Positions 61,005 through 64,000 of a stretch of 64,000 bases of DNA are shown here, one piece after another. Both the position numbers and the translations under genes were made by a program. Origin of the DNA: Nocardia amikacinitolerans NBRC 108937 (GTDB lineage Bacteria; Actinomycetota; Actinomycetes; Mycobacteriales; Mycobacteriaceae). The stretch covers positions 124,001 through 188,000 of the forward strand of contig NZ_BDAU01000028.1 of the NCBI RefSeq assembly GCF_001612615.1. The letters are read 5' to 3'. The notes under the pieces were generated by a model. It saw nothing but the letters and a program-made list of their open reading frames with translations, searched no databases and had not been told where the DNA came from. Positions within the stretch are counted from its first letter, which is position 1; each line of letters starts with the position of its first letter.

Positions 61005-62774
61005 ATGAGTGAATCGCGACCGATTCAGGAACACCGCTACGACGTCGTGATCGTCGGTGCCGGTGGCGCGGGCATGCGCGCGGCGATCGAGGCCGGTCCC
61101 CGGGTCCGCACCGCGGTGCTGACCAAGCTGTACCCGACCCGTAGCCACACCGGCGCGGCCCAGGGCGGTATGTGCGCCGCGCTGGCCAACGTCGAAGAGG
61201 ACAACTGGGAATGGCACACCTTCGACACCGTCAAGGGTGGTGACTACCTGGTCGACCAGGACGCCGCGGAGATCATGGCCAAGGAGGCCATCGACGCGGT
61301 CATGGACCTCGAGAAGATGGGTCTGCCGTTCAACCGGACCCCCGAGGGCAAGATCGACCAGCGCCGTTTCGGTGGCCACACCCGCGATCACGGCAAGGCC
61401 CCGGTCCGCCGCGCGTGCTACGCCGCCGACCGCACCGGCCACATGATCCTGCAGACGCTGTACCAGAACTGCGTCAAGCACGACGTGGAGTTCTTCAACG
61501 AGTTCTACGTGCTCGACCTGGTGCTCACCGAGACCGACCGCGGTCCGGTCGCCACCGGTGTGGTCGCCTACGAGCTGGCCACCGGCGAGCTGCACGTCTT
61601 CCACGCCAAGTCGATCGTGTTCGCCACCGGCGGCTCGGGCCGGATGTACAAGACCACCTCGAACGCGCACACGCTGACCGGCGACGGCATGGCGATCGTG
61701 TTCCGCAAGGGTCTGCCGCTGGAGGACATGGAGTTCCACCAGTTCCACCCGACAGGTCTGGCCGGTCTCGGCATCCTGATCTCGGAAGCGGTTCGCGGTG
61801 AGGGCGGCATCCTGCGCAACGCCTCCGGCGAGCGGTTCATGGAGCGCTACGCCCCCACCATCAAGGACCTGGCACCGCGCGACATCGTCGCCCGGTCGAT
61901 GGTGCTCGAGGTGCTCGAAGGCCGCGGCGCGGGTCCGAACAAGGACTACGTGCTCATCGACGTGACCCACCTCGGTGAGGACGTGCTCGAGGAGAAGCTG
62001 CCCGACATCACCGAGTTCTCCCGCACCTACCTGGGCGTCGACCCGGTGAAGGAGCCGGTGCCGGTCATGCCGACCTGCCACTACGTGATGGGCGGCATCC
62101 CGACCCGGATCCGCGGCGAGGTGCTGCGCAACAACACCGACATCGTCCCCGGCCTCTACGCGGCGGGCGAGTGCGCGTGCGTCTCGGTGCACGGCTCCAA
62201 CCGCCTCGGCACCAACTCGCTGCTCGACATCAACGTGTTCGGCCGCCGCGCGGGCATCGCCGCCGCGGAGTACGCCCAGCGCACCGAGTTCGTCGACATG
62301 CCGGAGAAGCCGGCGCAGATGGTCACCGAGTGGCTGGAAATGCTGCTGTCGGAGCACGGCAACGAGCGGGTCGCCGACATCCGCACCGAGCTGCAGTACA
62401 CGATGGACATGAACGCCGCCGTGTTCCGCACCGAGGACACCCTCAAGCAGGCCCTCACCGACATCCACGCGCTCAAGGAGCGGTACTCGCGGATCTCGGT
62501 GCAGGACAAGGGCAAGCGGTACAACAGCGACCTGCTGGAGGCCGTCGAGCTCGGCTTCCTGCTCGAGCTTGCCGAGGTCACCGTCGTCGGCGCGCTGAAC
62601 AGGAAGGAATCGCGCGGCGGCCACGCACGCGAGGACTACCCGGACCGCGACGACGTGAACTTCATGCGGCACACGATGGCCTACAAGGAGAGCCCCGAGC
62701 TCATCGCCGACATCCGCCTCGACTTCAAGCCGGTGGTGCAGACCCGTTACGAGCCGATGGAGCGTAAGTACTGA
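61005..62774 (+). CDS. sdhA: Succinate dehydrogenase flavoprotein SdhA
   Basis: A 589-residue FAD subunit that oxidises succinate to fumarate. The dinucleotide motif VVIVGAGGAGMRAAIEAG, the covalent-FAD segment TRSHTGAAQGGMCAAL (His48), substrate contacts HPTGLAGLGIL and RGEGGILRNASGERFM, and catalytic-region CHYVMGGIPTRIRGEV are present. It follows sdhD by 13 bases. Length and motifs are those of the standard actinobacterial SdhA. Its stop overlaps the sdhB start by one base (TGATG). Confidence 0.96.
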   Translation: MSESRPIQEHRYDVVIVGAGGAGMRAAIEAGPRVRTAVLTKLYPTRSHTGAAQGGMCAALANVEEDNWEWHTFDTVKGGDYLVDQDAAEIMAKEAIDAVMDLEKMGLPFNRTPEGKIDQRRFGGHTRDHGKAPVRRACYAADRTGHMILQTLYQNCVKHDVEFFNEFYVLDLVLTETDRGPVATGVVAYELATGELHVFHAKSIVFATGGSGRMYKTTSNAHTLTGDGMAIVFRKGLPLEDMEFHQFHPTGLAGLGILISEAVRGEGGILRNASGERFMERYAPTIKDLAPRDIVARSMVLEVLEGRGAGPNKDYVLIDVTHLGEDVLEEKLPDITEFSRTYLGVDPVKEPVPVMPTCHYVMGGIPTRIRGEVLRNNTDIVPGLYAAGECACVSVHGSNRLGTNSLLDINVFGRRAGIAAAEYAQRTEFVDMPEKPAQMVTEWLEMLLSEHGNERVADIRTELQYTMDMNAAVFRTEDTLKQALTDIHALKERYSRISVQDKGKRYNSDLLEAVELGFLLELAEVTVVGALNRKESRGGHAREDYPDRDDVNFMRHTMAYKESPELIADIRLDFKPVVQTRYEPMERKY

Positions 62775-63547
62775 TGACTGCTGTTGCCGAAGCACCCTCT
62801 TCGCAGAAGCCCGCTCCGGTCCCCGACGGCTCGGTGATGATCACCGTCAAGGTGGCCAGGTTCAACCCGGAGGACGACAAGGGCGCGCACTGGGAGTCCT
62901 TCCAGGTGCCGGTCCTGCCGACCGACCGCTTCCTGAACGTGCTCATCTACATCAAGTCCTACCTGGACGGCACGCTCACCTTCCGTCGCTCGTGCGCGCA
63001 CGGCGTGTGCGGTTCGGACGCGATGCGGATCAACGGCGTGAACCGGCTGGCCTGCAAGGTGCTGATGAAGGACATGCTGCCCAAGGGCGGTAAGTCGCTC
63101 ACCGTCACCGTCGAGCCGATCCGCGGCCTGCCCGTGGAGAAGGACCTCGTCGTCGACATGGAGCCGTTCTTCGACGCGTTCCGCGCGGTGAAGCCCTACC
63201 TGATCACCACGGGTAACGAGCCAACCCGCGAGCGCATCCAGAGCCAGGCCGACCGCGCCCGGTTCGACGACACCACCAAGTGCATCCTGTGCGCCTGCTG
63301 CACCACCTCCTGCCCCGTGTACTGGAGCGACGGCAGCTACTTCGGCCCGGCCGCGATCGTGAACGCCCACCGCTTCATCTTCGACAGCCGCGACGAAGGC
63401 GCCCGCGAACGCCTCGACATCCTCAACGACGTCGAAGGCGTCTGGCGCTGCCGCACCACCTTCAACTGCACCGACGCCTGCCCCCGCGGCATCGAGGTCA
63501 CCAAGGCCATCCAGGAAGTCAAGCGAGCCCTCCTCTTCACCCGCTGA
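62774..63547 (+). CDS. sdhB: Succinate dehydrogenase iron-sulfur subunit SdhB
   Basis: A 257-residue iron-sulfur subunit. The [2Fe-2S] cysteines C74, C79 and C94 with an aspartate at position 82 (RRSCAHGVCGSDAM) follow the common variant where one cysteine is Asp. CILCACCTTSCPVYW and CTDACPRGIEV bind the [4Fe-4S] and [3Fe-4S] clusters. It relays electrons from SdhA to the quinone in SdhC/D. Ends at a strong terminator. Confidence 0.96.
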   Translation: MTAVAEAPSSQKPAPVPDGSVMITVKVARFNPEDDKGAHWESFQVPVLPTDRFLNVLIYIKSYLDGTLTFRRSCAHGVCGSDAMRINGVNRLACKVLMKDMLPKGGKSLTVTVEPIRGLPVEKDLVVDMEPFFDAFRAVKPYLITTGNEPTRERIQSQADRARFDDTTKCILCACCTTSCPVYWSDGSYFGPAAIVNAHRFIFDSRDEGARERLDILNDVEGVWRCRTTFNCTDACPRGIEVTKAIQEVKRALLFTR

Positions 63548-63570
63548 CCCCCCGGACCACCGCCTCACTA

Positions 63571-63609
63571 CGAAGGCCGCCACCGTCCCGAAGACGGTGG
63601 CGGCCTTCG
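63571..63609 (+). terminator. Strong terminator of sdhCDAB
   Basis: CGAAGGCCGCCACCGTC - CCGAA - GACGGTGGCGGCCTTCG, perfect 17-base arms with a five-base loop, 24 bases past the sdhB stop. It should end the sdh transcript fully before the next promoter. Confidence 0.85.
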
Positions 63610-63715
63610 TCGCTTCCAGCGGTCGTCGAGAGCCCGTGGCCACGACCACATCCGGCTCGACGGATCATCGACCACATCCGCCGAGGACGGCCGATCACGT
63701 TGACCGAACAGCCAG

Positions 63716-63768
63716 ACGTACTCTACGTACTTGACGTACTTGACCTTTCCTCTGGATGATAGTCGTAT
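63716..63768 (+). promoter_or_regulatory. Triple ACGTACT repeat and promoter of antitoxin gene
   Basis: ACGTACT occurs at 63716, 63725 and 63734, a strict nine-base period. The last overlaps a -35-like TTGACC (63740-63745), followed after 17 bases by TCGTAT. The repeats are probably binding sites for the antitoxin that follows. GAGGAAAGG serves as its ribosome site. Confidence 0.65.
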
Positions 63769-63786
63769 CCGAGGAAAGGCGATCCG

Positions 63787-64000
63787 ATGTCCGCAGTGCG
63801 CTATGACAGCTACACGGAAGCCCGAGCCCATCTGAAGGACCTGTTGGACGCCGCAGGACAAGGGCGAGTGGCAACCGTCCGTCGCGACACCGAGTATGCC
63901 GCTGTCGTCGACGCCGAGCGACTCCGCTATGCCCTGGCCAGGTTGTGCCCCGCCAACGCGGAAGTCGTCCCCGAGAACGGCGGATGGTCGATGTACCTAC
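63787..64000 (+). CDS. Phd/YefM-type antitoxin (partial)
   Basis: The first 71 codons of a Phd/YefM-like antitoxin, cut by the window end. It starts MSAVRYDSYTEARAHLKDLL, then VATVRRDTEYAAVVDAERLR, matching the family's strand-helix fold that binds DNA at its own promoter. GAGGAAAGG lies seven bases before ATG 63787. A toxin gene is expected directly to the right but is not visible. The final part ENGGWSMYL is the beginning of the toxin-wrapping tail. Confidence 0.75.
   Translation, partial: MSAVRYDSYTEARAHLKDLLDAAGQGRVATVRRDTEYAAVVDAERLRYALARLCPANAEVVPENGGWSMYL

Noticed and set aside
60984..62795. A 603-codon open frame opposite sdhA
   Set aside because: Antisense shadow; sdhA motifs are complete on the plus strand.

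Overview
The window is GC-rich, tightly packed bacterial DNA, almost certainly from a mycolate-containing actinobacterium, most likely Nocardia or a close relative. The main evidence is gene order. The blocks nei2-lhr, glpD2, lpdA, a gamma-glutamylcyclotransferase-like gene, amiA1-amiB1, deoD-pmmB-upp, an Rv3311-type acidic protein, add-deoA-cdd and sdhCDAB follow the order and orientation known for Mycobacterium tuberculosis Rv3296-Rv3319. Accessory genes are inserted between these blocks. Many starts are GTG, 4-base ATGA/GTGA overlaps are common, and many genes look leaderless, with a TANNNT element 6-7 bases before the start codon. The genus is inferred from memory of gene families; no search was run.

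Layout. 0-6 kb: an AurF-like diiron protein behind a palindromic operator, a fused indolepyruvate ferredoxin oxidoreductase, and a VapBC-type toxin-antitoxin pair with an operator over the antitoxin start. 6-9.4 kb: a conservon (cvnA-cvnB-cvnC) lacking the usual fourth gene for a small GTPase. 9.4-18.6 kb: a GMC oxidoreductase, Nei2, a very long Lhr helicase with two repeat-rich insertions, and a histidine-phosphatase-like protein. 18.6-22.4 kb: TetR/patatin/SDR and MerR/DUF6194-type units.

22.5-31.2 kb is an accessory island of small, poorly known genes. It holds a three-gene leftward operon that includes a 59-codon gene, divergent from an XRE/TPR regulator. The regulator overlaps genes for a RibD-like reductase and a RibD-like deaminase, that is, a split RibD. 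An APH-like kinase, a NUDIX hydrolase, a SLOG-like nucleotide-binding protein and a probable peptide-chaperone-like (TY-Chap) protein follow. Three decayed fragments lie among them: two C-terminal pieces of XRE/TPR regulators and one of a DUF6194 gene.

31.7-35.5 kb: two TetR-controlled metabolic units (metallo-hydrolase; HpnE-like FAD enzyme). 35.6-40.6 kb: glpD2, glpK and an aminotransferase. 40.7-48.7 kb: two proline-rich envelope proteins, LpdA, a GGCT-like protein, AmiA1/AmiB1 and an enoyl-CoA hydratase homologue. 48.8-59.8 kb: nucleoside and base salvage (deoD, pmmB, upp, add, deoA, cdd). It is interrupted by a four-gene type-VII-secretion-associated unit (ESX-like proteins, an NlpC/P60 hydrolase, a YbaB-like protein) and by a tandem pair of small paralogues. 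60.1-63.6 kb: sdhCDAB with a strong terminator. The window ends inside a Phd-like antitoxin gene behind three ACGTACT repeats.

The salvage genes act together: Add and Cdd deaminate nucleosides, DeoD and DeoA split them into base and sugar phosphate, PmmB may isomerise the sugar phosphate, and Upp recaptures uracil. GlpK and GlpD2 feed glycerol into the quinone pool that SdhCDAB and LpdA also use. I saw no tRNA, rRNA, CRISPR array, insertion sequence or origin.
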